Assembly: GCF_910594005.1 (NCBI RefSeq)
Contig: NC_057826.1
Location: forward strand, 85,061,163-85,125,162
Source: Cervus elaphus
Lineage: Eukaryota; Chordata; Mammalia; Artiodactyla; Cervidae
Length of the DNA stretch: 64,000 nucleotides
Reading direction: 5' to 3'
Each line of letters begins with the position of its first letter. Position 1 is the first letter of the stretch. Below the pieces are notes generated by a model that saw only the letters and a program-made list of their open reading frames with translations, was not told the DNA's origin and made no database searches. Positions 1 to 11,382 of this stretch are shown here, piece by piece. Position numbers and translations under genes: made by a program.

Positions 1-651
1 GAAAAAAAAGGAGGCTAGAGAATAGGAGAAAATTTTAAAAGACATTTGAAGATGTGTGGAAGGACAGATAAAACACTGGAATGTAAAAAAAAAGTAACTG
101 TTGTGATGCTGTAGATGGAGAAGAAAGACAAAGACAAGTAGTTTAGGGGAAACAGAAACAAAGAGAGCGCTATTCAGGGTATTGATCACTTTTAGGAGCC
201 CACACAGCAGGGTGTAGGCCCATATAGTAAATGAAGCACCAGAAAATCTCCAAAAACAGACCAACTTTTGGTCAGCTTAGGTGAAGGGGAGTTTCACAAT
301 TCTTTCATTCTTCCTCTAAAATGTTCTGCATGTCTAGGGACAGATGGATTCATGCTAGGAAAAGGTGTAAGCTACACCCTGCTCAGAACCACTGGTCCTT
401 TAAAATGGTAAATATCAGGAGGCACTGACAATGAGGCATGTATCTTTACAACAAGAAGACATAGTTAAAAAGGCAAAATGTTCACAATATTAATTACTTA
501 GAAAAATATTGATTTCTACAGTCATGAATATCCTAAAAATATATAACTCAGAAACCACTATCTATAGAATTTGAATCCCAAACCTGATGGGTAACAAAAC
601 TGTAATAGATGGTTACCATGAAGTACAAGGAAAAACTTTAAATTGACATAC
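1..651 (-). other. PIAS1: PIAS1 intron 9, 5' part
   Basis: This begins with the exon 9 donor and runs out of the window at base 1. It is AT-rich sequence in which I recognise no exon, RNA gene or repeat with confidence. The next PIAS1 exon (peptide LFMEILKYCTDCDE in human) is not encoded here. Confidence 0.8.
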
Positions 652-812
652 CCATCAATAATAAGGTGTTCATATGGGGCCTTCTTATCACAGACAGGAC
701 AAACCCAAGTTGGTTTTTTCTCATTCATCTGAATATAAAGAGTCGCATCAAAACACTGCAGATGAGAACATGTAAGGGCCCGACATGGAATTGTCAGCCG
801 CATTTTACCAAG
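652..812 (-). CDS. PIAS1: PIAS1 exon 9: SP-RING domain
   Basis: This 161-bp exon starts in phase 0 after a pyrimidine-rich AG acceptor (813-814) and ends two bases into a Gly codon before a GT donor (650-651). It encodes LGKMRLTIPC through HLIIDG, about human residues 337-390. This is the core of the SP-RING zinc-binding domain, which recruits UBC9 and drives SUMO transfer. Visible key residues are Cys346, Cys351, His353 and Cys356 near the start, then Trp372, Cys374 and Cys377 in PTWVCPVCDKK. Cys351 and Trp372 are the positions commonly mutated to kill PIAS1 ligase activity. Reading through the donor would add about 30 intron-encoded residues and then a stop, so intron 9 retention would truncate the protein. 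No coding lesion is seen. Confidence 0.97.
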
Positions 813-1674
813 CTTTAAAAGAGGGAGACAAAAGTATTAGGCAACCGTTGTTAAAAGTTTTTCCTGAAACAAACACAATGTGCATGTATTCTGATTTAAA
901 GCATATTGTGTCTACTTTCAACACACTTCCTGTGAAACATCGACATGTTAAAAATTACTATTATTTCTTTAGATATTAAAATACAGAGATTATGGAAAAT
1001 CTACAGCATGGGTTATTTACCCTCAATTCACAGCTTACAGATCCACTTTTAGGGGGAAGGACCATGAATCCCTTGAAATTACACACAAAATCTTATAAGT
1101 GTGTGCATTTTTCCAGACTGCTTTCACCAAATTCTTAGGGTAGTCCCAAATCCAAAAAAGAACCACTTTACTAGGTATTGGGAAAGGAAAAATGAATGTC
1201 TTATTAAATGCTCAAGATACAATCAACCTGATCTCTGAATGAGAGCAATTCACAGGTCAAAACAGAATAAACACTCCCATGTCTGGCATAATTGCCAAAT
1301 GGCAGCTCTGAGAAGAAAGCCAGTCGTTCACACTCTCTTCCCTCACTGGGTACCATCACAGGCAATTCAGCAAACACCTCTGGACCTCTAGCATCTCTGG
1401 AGTGTTATGAGACTTGCTCCTCTTGCCCTGCAAACAGTGCTTCTGCTGACACAGGTCGAGTCTGTCCTATGAACAATGAGATCTGCTTCATTTGGTCTCT
1501 GAACTGCTAGCTTTGGCTCAAAGCAGAAAAGCTGTCCCAAGACCTGCCCAGGGAGCTACCATTATCACCACCTCCTTGCATGGAGGACACTTCATACAAG
1601 TTCAGCCAGATAACCACTGCGGGGTCCCCAAAGGTCATAGTGCCCATATAGACTTCTATACTACTTTCTATAAA

Positions 1675-1765
1675 CTATATATATATACACACACACACAC
1701 ACAATATATCTATATATATATACTATATACTTCTATATACTATATATAGTATATATTATATATAC
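1675..1765. repeat. Compound AT/AC microsatellite
   Basis: An (AT)n run passes into about 10 AC units and then a longer AT-rich, partly palindromic tract with repeated TATATA motifs. Such tracts are usually length-polymorphic. Confidence 0.9.
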
Positions 1766-1964
1766 TTCATCTGCTTTCAATAACCATATTTTTTTTTCGC
1801 TAAATATCAGGAAAAGATTTTCACACATATTTGTGAGCTTGAAAAATATAAAGGTTTGAAAAAGTATAAAAGTTAAATAAGAAAAAAAAAAAAGATTCTT
1901 GGCTTTGAATTTCAGGAAAATGTGCAATTTCCTAGTCTACCAAGGAAACTGTCATTTGGGGTCC

Positions 1965-2100
1965 TAAATTATCGTTCTGGCACCAGTGACTTCCTGTGCC
2001 TCTAGGAAAGGCACTTAACCTTGCTGGGCCTCTCTTTCTATTTCTGATGGAACATGGTTTCCCCCTTACTTCAACAGGATGTAGTGATGAAGATTAAACA
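1965..2100 (+). repeat. MIR SINE fragment
   Basis: Matches the MIR core by eye: a 'gcacttaacct...gggcctctctttc' stretch, then 'gatgtagtgatgaagattaaa', which corresponds to the MIR 'cctcagtttcctcat ... gaggattaaatga' region. Old and diverged. Confidence 0.6.
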
Positions 2101-2399
2101 AGGACCCAGAATGTGCCATCGTCTTAAGAAAGGAGAAATGCCAGTGTATAGTATCAGAAGTATGAACAGGAAGGATACAGAGAAAACTGACAGCTTCCTC
2201 CTCTGTGCTCCCAACTCCACCCTGCATATGATCACACTATTTATTTATGTGTTGCTCCTCCTCTAAGAAACACATCTGGCTCATCTCCTTATCTTCAGCA
2301 CTAGGAAATGTACCTGCTACATAGACAGCAGGAAGATGGTCCTGTATACTGATCAGGCTTCAGCTGTGCATGCTGGATAGTTCTACGAGGCACCATTCA

Positions 2400-2565
2400 C
2401 TTAGGGTGTGAATTTTGGATGTTACTTAGTCTCTCTGAGCCTTAGCTTTATAAAATGGGGATAAAAATAGCATCCATACCATAAGATTGGGGGTCTAAAT
2501 TGTATTCATTGCACAGGGTCTAACACATAGTAAGTACTCAATATATGCCCCCCATTATTAATTAA
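2400..2565 (+). repeat. MIR SINE fragment
   Basis: A second MIR-like copy with the landmarks 'ttacttagtctctctgagcc', 'ataaaatggggataa' and 'acacatagtaagtactcaat' in the right order and spacing for the MIR 3' half. Confidence 0.8.
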
Positions 2566-5500
2566 AGTACAGAAACATATTTACCTCAAATCACTTTATG
2601 AGCTAGTAGGAGACCCACTCAAACCTCAGCCTAGTCAGTCTTCTCTTCTATGCTCACACAGTATTAAACAATTCCATTACTTCCCCTCTACACTTCTATT
2701 TAATTTTTATGATTTGATTTACCTAAGTACCTGATGAAAAGGCATACACATAAACAGAACTAGCCTTCATAACAAAAAAATCACCTATTTACCATTAGCC
2801 AAGACATACCACATTAGTCTAGAAACATTTTCCCAAAACGATCTAGTTGGTGGTGCTAAATTAAATTTTTATGTCTAAAGTTCAGGCCTTAACTTATCTG
2901 GAAAGTGCAAATTCCTACTGAGTAGGTATATTTACCACTGCCTTAAAACTAAGTAGAGAGATCCTAGATGAATACAGTAATCACAGACATGGTTCAGGTA
3001 ACTACATAACTAAGTAGGCTACTTCTGACAGTTTATGAAGACAGTGGATAAGAAGATAAGATACAAAGACAGTTTCAGAATCCAAGCAAAGGCTGTAGAA
3101 CTTATACTCTGAAAGGCAATTATTCTCCAAAGACCATCATCTCACATACCTTTAGCCCTAAATTCCCAGCTGTCAGTTCATCTTTTCATTGGGAGAGCAA
3201 CTCTCAAGCCCTTATGACCAGCCACACTGACAAGTTTACCTACAGAATTTTTAAGGAACACTGCTACATGAATGACACAGGAAGGACATGTATAAACAGG
3301 TACAAGAAAGAAGTTCAATTTGAAATGCAATTTATTAGCTGTCACACAAATGCCTTGTTTCAAAGAATTACAGAGTAATTGTTACGTGATAACCCTCATA
3401 TTCCTGACTTTTTAAAACAATCACTAAATTCTAAATACTTATCTAAGAGTGGACACTGAATTCTCTAACTTTCAGAGAGGAAGCTGAGCTTTGAACATCT
3501 TCATCTTGTAATTACAAACCCCTTTTCCCTATATGGGATGGGATGGACATTTGCATCATCTGCAAATAAACACTTTGAAAACAACTCCCAAATAAGTTTT
3601 CTAAAGCCACTAATCTTACTATAACATAATAGTAATTAAGGATGCTTCAAGAGAAAAAAATACCCTACTTAGATATAAGTTCAAACCAGCTTATACCAAA
3701 AGGACTCTAAAAACATCAAGAATATATGTACTTTTCCTTTGTAAAAAGAAAAGAACAGTGTGAAATTGGGACTTTTACAACTTTTTCATCATTAAGTATT
3801 TCATGAATAAATCTTCAAAGAGTTTCTTTTTCATTTTCTTCTATCACCTCAAGTGATTTGCATTTGAGTTTACAGGTCTAGGGAGTACCTCACAAAGCAG
3901 GTTCACAAAAATTCTTCCAGTTCTATTTTTAATAAATCAGAACTAAAAAATTCCCAAAGAGCAAAAGCATTTTTAATTATTTTCATTGCCTTTAGCTAAA
4001 CAGCACACAAACAACAGAAACTCATTTATTTTGAGCTGTGTATATCACAACAGGGCAATTCAAATGCACAGTCAGACATCATATTTACATATTTCAAAGG
4101 GAACAAATCTCTTTTATTATTCTATAAATTTGATGTATAGATGAGTTGTCATTATGAAGTTTTACTTTTTAGAGTAAAAACCTACCTAAAATATAAGCAT
4201 TACTGTTCCAGAATAATTGTAAAGATATTGTTTCTTAGGTCAAATAGAAATCCATAAAAGTATTATAATTATGGATTATATTATAGAGAGAGTAGTTTTT
4301 CCTATGATCTGAATTTTGAAAGCATAAGTCAATTTAAAATGAACTGCTATAGTTGCTGAAACTAAAAAAGGGGATATGGAAAGAAAAATTTTAAGTTGGC
4401 CCATTAAATTAAGAGGTACAAGGAGCAAAACATGATTAGTATTTTGTAATAATATAAAGATCACCTGAACTATGAAATTCAAAACTAGTTCTATAAATAA
4501 GAACATCAAGATTTATACTGTAGCGCTTATTTATACAAATAAACGCTTCATCTAAATGTTAAATGATACAAACATCATATATATTAACACAACTGTAAAC
4601 ATTTTTAAAATGAGAATGCATAAAAAACAAGACCCCTTCCAGTGATTTAAATGGAAAATGAAGCTTATGCACATTCCTGAATTTCTCATATTCTCTAAAC
4701 TGGTATTTTATAATGGAACGGGGTGGCAAGAAATCACATCAAAGGAGAGGGTGGATAAATAGGTGTTTGGAAGAAAGAGGATATGATACGTATACAACTT
4801 AAAAAAACTGTCTTCTCGCCCTCCACTAACCTGGACTGTGAACCATTTTTCTAAATGTTAAAAAATACCACATTCCTTTACATCATAGTCTATTATAACG
4901 TCTGATTAACTTAAGAATTCATCCCAGGTCCCTCCAGCCAATAACTTTTATTGTACAAAAAATTTAACATTAAATCTACCACCTTAACCATCTTAAAGTG
5001 TACAATTCAATAATACTGTGTTCACACTACTGTATGACACATCTCTAGAACTTTTTAATCTAACACCACTGAAACCCTCCACCCAGCCCGTAGTAATTGT
5101 CTATTTTCTGTTTCCATGATTTTGACTACTTTAGATACCTCATGAGTGGAAGCATATGGTATTTATGCTTTTGTGACTAGCTTATTTTGCTTACTGTAAT
5201 ATTATCAAGGCTTATCCACCCTGTAGCATATGACAGGATTTCCTTCTTTTTTTCATGTTGCATACATAATATATCATATTTTATTTGTTCACCTCTTGAT
5301 GGACATTTGGGTTGCCTCCACCTCTTGGCTATTGTGAATAACATTGTGATGAATGTGGTTATGCAAATTATTTCTTCGAGATCTTACTTTGAATTCTTTC
5401 AGATATATGAATTGATGGCTCACATATTCACTTTATTTTTAACTTTCTGAGGTACCTCCACACGGTTGTCCATAATGGCTACAGCACTTTCTATTCCCAT

Positions 5501-6606
5501 CAAGAGCGCACCAGGGTTCCGGTGTCTGCGGCCCCCTTGCTGACACTTGTCATCTTGTTTTTTTGATTGGAGCTAACCTGATGGGCATGAAGTGGTTATC
5601 TCATATGTGCTTTCGATATGCATCTCCTTAATGACGAGCAGTGTTGAACATCTTTCCGTGGGCTGCTGGCCATCTATGTATCTTCTTTGGAGAAAGGTCT
5701 ATTTAAGTCCTTTGCCTATTTTTAATCAGGTTTTTTTTTTTTTTTTTTTTTTGCTGTTGGGTTGCAGAAGTTCCTTATATATTCTGGATATTGACCCCTT
5801 CTCAGGTATAAAATTCTCAATTATTTTCTCCCATTCCCTAAGCTGTTTTTTCACTCTGTTAATAGTTTCCTTTGATAAGCAGAAGTTTTTAAGTTTGGTG
5901 CAGTCCTGTTGGTCTGTTTTTGCTTTTGTCACTTGTGATTTTAGTGTGATATCCAAGAAGTAATTGCCAAATTCAACTGAAGCTTTCCCCCCATGTTTCT
6001 TCTGGGAATGTAACAATTAAAGGTATTATGGTTTAGATATTAAATCTATGTTGAGTTAATTTTGAGGGTCCAACTTCATTATTCTGCATGTGAATATCCA
6101 GTTTTCCCAATGCCATTTGTTTAAAGGCTATCTTTTTCCCATCATGCAGTACTGGCATTCCTAGGCATTTGATCATATATGCTGCAAAAATCTGTTTTTG
6201 GGCCACTGGTCTACATTATCTATTAATATCATTATGTCAATACTACACCATCTTAATTACTATTGCTTTCTAGCATGTTTTGAAATCAGGGAATGGAAGA
6301 GCTCAAATTCTGTTTTCATTAAAATTGCTTTGGTTACTCGGAGTCCCTTGAGATTTCATAAAAATTTTAGGATTTTTTTTTTTTTAATTTCTGCAAAACA
6401 TGCCAATGGGACTTGATAAGAACAATGAATCTATAAATCCCTTTGGTAGTATGGACATTTTAACAATGTTAAGTTTTCTAGTCCATAATTATAGGATGTC
6501 TCATTTATTTCTATATTCTCTGAATTTTTGCAATGTTTTATAATTTTCAATCTCCTTGGTTGAGTTTAATCCTAAATATTTTATCCTTTTTGATGCTATA
6601 GTAAAT

Positions 6607-6800
6607 GGGAGGCTCAGACGGTGAAGTGTCTGCCTACAATGCGGGAGACCCAGGTTTGATTCCTGGGTTGGGAAGATCCCCTGGAGAAGGAATGGCAACC
6701 CACTCCAGTACTCTTGCCTGGAAAATCCCATGGATGGAAGAGCCTGGTGGGCTACAGCCCATGGGGTTGTAAAGAGTCGGATACGACTGAGCGACTTCAC
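6607..6800 (+). repeat. Bov-tA SINE
   Basis: A ruminant tRNA-headed SINE. A degenerate tRNA head with a B-box-like 'ggtttgattcc' is followed by the Bov-A body ('ctggagaaggaatggcaacc', 'actcttgcctgg') and the typical tail 'agagtcggatacgactgagcgactt'. Inserted in the antisense L1 and therefore younger than it. Confidence 0.9.
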
Positions 6801-6871
6801 TTTCTTTTCTTTCTTTGTTTCCTTTTCAGTTTGGTCACTTAGTTCCTTTTCAGAAAGACAAATTAACTTTT

Positions 6872-7195
6872 TAAAATTTTATTTATTTATTTTTGACTGT
6901 GCTGGATCTTTGTTGCTGCATGGACTTTCTCTAGCTGGGGCGAGTGGGGGCTACTCTTTGCTGCAGCATGTGGGATTTTCATTGCTGTTGCTTCTCTTGT
7001 GGAGCACTGGCTTTAGGGCACGCAGGCTTCAGTAGGTGTGGCTCCAGGCGCTAGAGCACAGGCTCAATAGCTGTGGCACACGGGCTGAGTTGCTCTGCAG
7101 CATGTAGGATGTTCCTGGATCAGGAATCCAATCCGTGTCCCCTACATTGGTAGGTGGATTCTTTCCACTGAGCCACCAGGGAAGCCCAAAAGGCC
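6872..7195 (-). repeat. CHR-type tRNA-derived SINE
   Basis: Antisense copy: the tRNA-like head lies at the right end ('accactgagccaccagggaagccc' class) and the A-rich tail at the left as a T-rich stretch. The body has the family's repeated GGCTTC / TTGCTGC motifs. Imperfect 10-bp target duplications ('attaactttt' at 6862 and 'actaactttt' at 7196) bracket it. Confidence 0.85.
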
Positions 7196-9029
7196 ACTAA
7201 CTTTTGACTGCTACTTTGTGCTGATTTTGACTATAACTTTTTTAGTTCTAACAAGTTTTTTGTTTGTTTGAGGAATCTTAAGGGGAGTTTTCTACATAAA
7301 AGATCATGTCATCAGAAAACAGAAGTTATTTTACTTCTTCCTTTCCAATCTACCACCAGCCCAAATGTTCTGGATAGAACTTCCAGTACTATGTTGAACA
7401 GCAGTGGTGCAAATGGGCATCCTTGTCTTGTTCCTTACCTTGGAGGAACAGCTTTCAAGTCTTTCCACACTGAGTATAATGCTCATTGTGGGCTTTTCAT
7501 ATATGGCTTTTAATATGTTGAGGAAGCATCCTCCTATTTCTAGTTTGCTGAGTATTTTTATCATGAAAGGGTGTTGAATTTTATTAAATGCTTTTGTAAG
7601 TTTTTTCTATATTGATTGAGATGTGGGTTTTGTGCTCCATTTTGTTAATGTGCTCTATTACAATGATTTATTTTTGTATGCTGAACCAGTCTTACAATTC
7701 CAGCTATGAATTCCACTTGGTCTGGTATGTGATTATTCTAATGCACTGGTGAATTCAGTTTGCTAGAATTTTGTTCAAAGTTTTTGCATCATTATTCATC
7801 AGGGATACTGGTATGCAGTTTTCTAGTTTGTTTCATTTTGTCTTGTCTTGTGTCTTTGTGTGGTTTTTGGGATCAGTAACACTATCCTCAAAGAATGAGT
7901 TTGGGAGTGTTCTTTCTTTAATTCTTTCTAAGAGTTTGAAAAGGCTTGGTGTTAATTCTTTAAATGTTTGGTAGGATTCTCCACTGAAGCCAAGGGGTCC
8001 TAGCCTTTTCTTTGTTGGGAGGTTTTTCATTGCTGCTTCAATCTCCTCACTAGTTAGAAGTCTGTTCAGATTTCTTATTTCTCCATGATTCAATCTTGGT
8101 AGATTATATGCTTGCAGGAATTTATCTACATCTTCTAGATTATCTAATTTGTTGGCATAACAGTCTCATAATCCTTTTGATTTCTGTGACATTTGTTATA
8201 ATGTCTCTTCTTTCATTTCTAATTCTACCTATCTGAATCTTTCTTCTTTTTTCTTAGTTTAGTTAGCTAAGGGCTTGTCAATTTTGTTGATCTTTCAAAA
8301 ACCAACTCTTAGTCTCGTGACTTTTTTTGGACTGTTTTTCCAGTCTCTATTTCATTTATCTCTTTTCTAATCTTTATTCTTTCCATGTGCTGACTTCGGC
8401 TTTAGTTTTCTAGTTCCTTGAGGTACAAGATTAGGTTGTTGATTTGACTTCTTTCTTAACGCAAGCATTCACTGCTATAAACTTTCCTCTTCCTACTATT
8501 TCTGCTGCATCTTGTAAATTTTGGTATACTGTATTTTTATTTTCATTTGTCTTCAAATATTTTCTAAATGCCCTGTGACCTCTTCTTTGATTCATCGGTT
8601 GAGAATGTATTATTAAATTTCCATGTGCTTGTGGATTTTTCTGTTTTCTTCCTGTTACTGATTTCTAGTTTCATCACATTGTGATCAAAGAAGATATTTT
8701 ATATGATTTTAATCTTACATTTGTTAGGACTTGTTTTGTAGCCTAACCCATGCTCTATCTTAGAGAACGTTCTGCGTGCCCTTGAGAAGAATGTGTATTC
8801 TGCTTCGTTGGGTGCAGCATACCTATATCTGTTAGGTGCAACTGGTATACAGTGTTGATTAAGCTCTTTGCTTACTTACTGATCTTCTGTCTGGTTGTTC
8901 TATCAATAACCAAAGGTGGGGTATCAAAGTCTACTACTATTAATATTATTGTGTTGCTGTCTATTTCTCCCTTCAGTCCTGTCAACTACTGAATCATATA
9001 CATGGGAAAGAATTTAAAATAATTATACA

Positions 9030-9181
9030 GGGACTCCCCTGGCAGTCCAGGGGTTAGGACTCTGCCTTTCCAATGCAGAGGGCACGGGTTTGATCCCTGG
9101 TTGGGGAACTAAGACCCCATATGCCACGTGGCATGGCAAAAAGAAAAAAAAAAAACAAAAACCCCAAAACCCAAACAAACA
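9030..9181 (+). repeat. CHR-type SINE, short copy
   Basis: Starts with the head motif 'gggactcccctggcagtcca', contains the B-box-like 'gggtttgatccctgg', and ends in a long A-rich tail. Only the tRNA-derived part and a short body are present. Confidence 0.85.
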
Positions 9182-10168
9182 AAAATCCTGGAGTCAAAAT
9201 ATTTTCCCTATAAAAATGACTGGCCATAGTAAGGGAAAAACAGATAGAAGGATATATACAAAATGATAGGTTTAGTGGTTTTTCTTAATTTCACTATATT
9301 TTTTCTGTAATTTATAGATGCTTAATAGTGAACAGAAGTTCTCTTAACAAAAGTTTTTTTGTTAAAGCCATGCAAAATATTATATTATAAACTAATTCTT
9401 GAGCTACTGACTTTTTCATTACTTTTTGTGTTGAGGTGTGCTTTTCACACTTGTGTTGAGGTTTTATAAATTATAAGAGACTAAGATATAAGACAAAACA
9501 ATCTTTATTTAAATTTTTTTTTAAGAATAAATTCACCTTAGATTAGTAGGATTTCAGTATTAAAAGCCTTCAATATCAAACTTGCCTGAACAATCCCAGC
9601 AAATGAAGAAATAGCTGAGTCCTCTTATTTTTCATATTTTCTCCCCAATTGAAATATGATTCATTACAGAACAAAAGGCAATCAAAATGTAACTTACTTT
9701 TAGTTTTTCACGTATTTTTGTATGAAAGCATCATTCAACTACCATTCCTACTATTGGTGGACCTAACATCAAATTAGTTAAGAAACAAACCTTAACAACA
9801 TGTTTTTGGAAATATTTTCACTACCAGTTTTCACTTAGGCATTATATTTATTTTATAGAAATGATGAAACTGATCTCATTTTCTGGTTTAAAAATATGTC
9901 TAGTTGATTTTTATATGCATACCAATTCAATTATTCAGGTTAAACAATAGTTTTTAATTCTTGTTATAGTCATTGTTGGCAAAGTGATTAAGTTAAATGT
10001 ATGAGTAATCATGGCCAGATTTTTATTCAGAAGCATACTATTTAATAAAATGAAATTTCAATAAATACACTAAAATGTTAACATGCCTTATTTGGAGATT
10101 TTACACTTAAGTCTGAGAGACAGTCATCTAATAACCATAATCAATATTAAATATAACTAAGAGTAGAA

Positions 10169-10533
10169 CTATGGTGTTGGAGAAGACTCTTGAGAGTCCC
10201 TTGGACTGCAAGGAGATCCAACCAGTCCATCCTAAAGGAGATCAGTCTTGGGTGTTCACTGGAAGGACTGATGCTGATGCTGAAACTCCAGTACTTTAGC
10301 CACCTCATGCGAAGAGTTAACTCATTGGAAAAGACCCTGATGCTGGGATGGATTCGGGGCAGGAGGAGAAGGGGACGACAGAGGATGAGATGGTTGGATG
10401 GCATCACCAACTTGATGGACATGGGTTTGAGTAAACTCTGGGAGTTGGTGATGAAGAGGGAGGCCTGGCGTGCTGCGATTCATGGGGTCTCAAAGAGTCA
10501 GACACGACCGAGCGACTGAACTGAACTGAACTG
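10169..10533 (+). mobile_element. BovB LINE 3' end with target-site duplication
   Basis: A 5'-truncated BovB (RTE clade) copy. A frame open for 109 codons encodes the C-terminal end of the BovB ORF2 protein, including RVPWTARRSNQSILKEIS, RMRWLDGITN and AWRAAIHGVSKS. The element ends in the characteristic tandem 'ctgaa' tail. A perfect 10-bp direct repeat (AAGAGTAGAA, 10159-10168 and 10534-10543) defines the insertion. The open frame is a passive remnant without a reverse-transcriptase core. Confidence 0.95.
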
Positions 10534-10733
10534 AAGAGTAGAAAAATTTTATAGACATAAATTTGTTTAGATTTCAAATCCTAAGACTACATAATATCTT
10601 TTACTTTTCATAAACTCTTAAAAAGTGGGTATGTTTCAAGGTAACAGGATTTGTTAAATACTGGAAATACTTAATAAAAAAAAAGAAAATGTGTATTAAA
10701 CCTCCTGGAGAGCAAATATTAGTTAGCACTTAC

Positions 10734-10807
10734 TGGACATAGTAGAGAAACCCTCAGGCTGGTTGTAGCTATTTCACTGTCTGGATCCGCAGTCAACTTC
10801 TCTTTAA
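10734..10807 (-). CDS. PIAS1: PIAS1 exon 8: linker entering the SP-RING
   Basis: A 74-bp exon with a CAG acceptor at 10808-10810 and a GTAAGT donor at 10728-10733. It completes the Ile codon begun in exon 7 and encodes KEKLTADPDSEIATTSLRVS then LLCP, about residues 312-336. The segment joins the PINIT domain to the SP-RING, and its last residues form the first strand of the SP-RING fold. It is too short to stand out as an open frame; I found it by looking for the peptide missing between exons 7 and 9. Frame and length are exact: 2 bases plus 24 codons. It sits about 200 bp upstream, in gene orientation, of a BovB 3' end in intron 8. Confidence 0.96.
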
Positions 10808-11275
10808 CTGACATTCATCAAAGAAAAAGCAAACAAAAGAAGTTTATTAGAGATGTATCATTGATGCAACATAAGAAAAAGAATGAGGAACTTAAAAAAA
10901 TGGTACTAAAGAATAATCTGCTCAATTATTTTCCAATCAACTGAATGGAAAAACAATTTTATAGTTTATAATCTCTACAATAAGCAAAGGAAGGAAAATG
11001 ACCGTATACCTATCTATAGACTAACTACATTTCCTGTAAGCTTCCTATTTCTCACCGACAAAACAAAAGTTGCACTGCACTAACATAAAGGAAATTTATA
11101 TAAGCAGGTTAACATAGTCACTGATGGCAGACCCTTCTTTTATAACACTAAGAAACTGGGTAAATATTTTCTTTCTTTTCAACTATGACAATTTTATTTT
11201 AAAAGAAATTAATAAAAACTATAAAATTAACATGTATAAAATTTTTACAAAGCTCAGATAATAAAAATATTTATT

Positions 11276-11281
11276 GTGCTC

Positions 11282-11332
<51 letters not shown>

Positions 11333-11382
11333 GGCCCCTGCACAAGGATGACACGCAAATTCGTGAAGCGTTCCATATTTTT
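11276..11382 (+). ncRNA. U6 snRNA copy, probably a retropseudogene
   Basis: All 107 nt of U6 spliceosomal RNA are present, from GTGCTCGCTTCGGCAGCACA to the terminal T5. I see one difference from the mammalian consensus: A instead of G at U6 position 67 (base 11342), beside the region that forms the internal stem-loop. The ACAGAGA box and the AGC triad are intact. Against a functional gene: the nearest TATAAA (11235-11240) lies at about -41 to -36 rather than near -30, I see no proximal sequence element, and an A-rich tract follows the T5 directly, as in L1-mobilised U6 copies. I find no clean target duplication. It is antisense to PIAS1. Confidence 0.9.

Larger units (their letters stand above)
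4930..9005 (-). mobile_element. Antisense L1 (L1M-like), 5'-truncated, with nested SINEs
   Basis: Reverse-strand L1 ORF2 sequence can be followed from a 3' end near 4930 to about 9005. Landmarks are the antisense 'attgtgaataacattgtgatga' class motif near 5330, the 'ttatctcatatgtgc ... cttctttggagaaa' stretch (5598-5695), the reverse-transcriptase region near 7360-8090, and a conserved tract ending near 8990. Frames are broken throughout. Interrupted at about 6607-6800 (Bov-tA) and 6872-7195 (CHR-type SINE). About 3.5 kb of L1 remains; it is the longest single repeat in the window. Confidence 0.85.
813..10733 (-). other. PIAS1: PIAS1 intron 8 (9.9 kb)
   Basis: Holds two MIR pieces (about 1965-2575), an AC/AT microsatellite near 1680, a long antisense L1 (about 4930-9005) carrying two SINEs, a CHR-type SINE near 9030 and a BovB 3' end at 10169-10533. 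I see nothing identifiable in 813-1660, 2580-4920 and 9185-10150; these are AT-rich with no convincing exon. Confidence 0.85.

Noticed and set aside
785..979. Open frame antisense to PIAS1 exon 9
   Set aside because: It overlaps the conserved SP-RING exon in the other direction and has no recognisable protein; it is a shadow of the real exon.
5726..6016. Lysine-rich 96-codon frame (minus)
   Set aside because: It is L1 ORF2 antisense to the top strand plus a poly-A-encoded lysine run; not a host gene.
6607..6800. tRNA-like A/B boxes in Bov-tA and CHR-type SINEs
   Set aside because: They are SINE heads without full cloverleaf or acceptor pairing; not tRNA genes. The same applies to the other SINEs listed.
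10190..10519. Host gene for an RRRR-rich 109-residue protein
   Set aside because: It is the C-terminal remnant of BovB ORF2, with target duplications around it.
11235..11275. Promoter for the U6 copy
   Set aside because: TATAAA is about 10 bp too far upstream and no proximal element is seen; the A-rich 3' tail favours a retrocopy.
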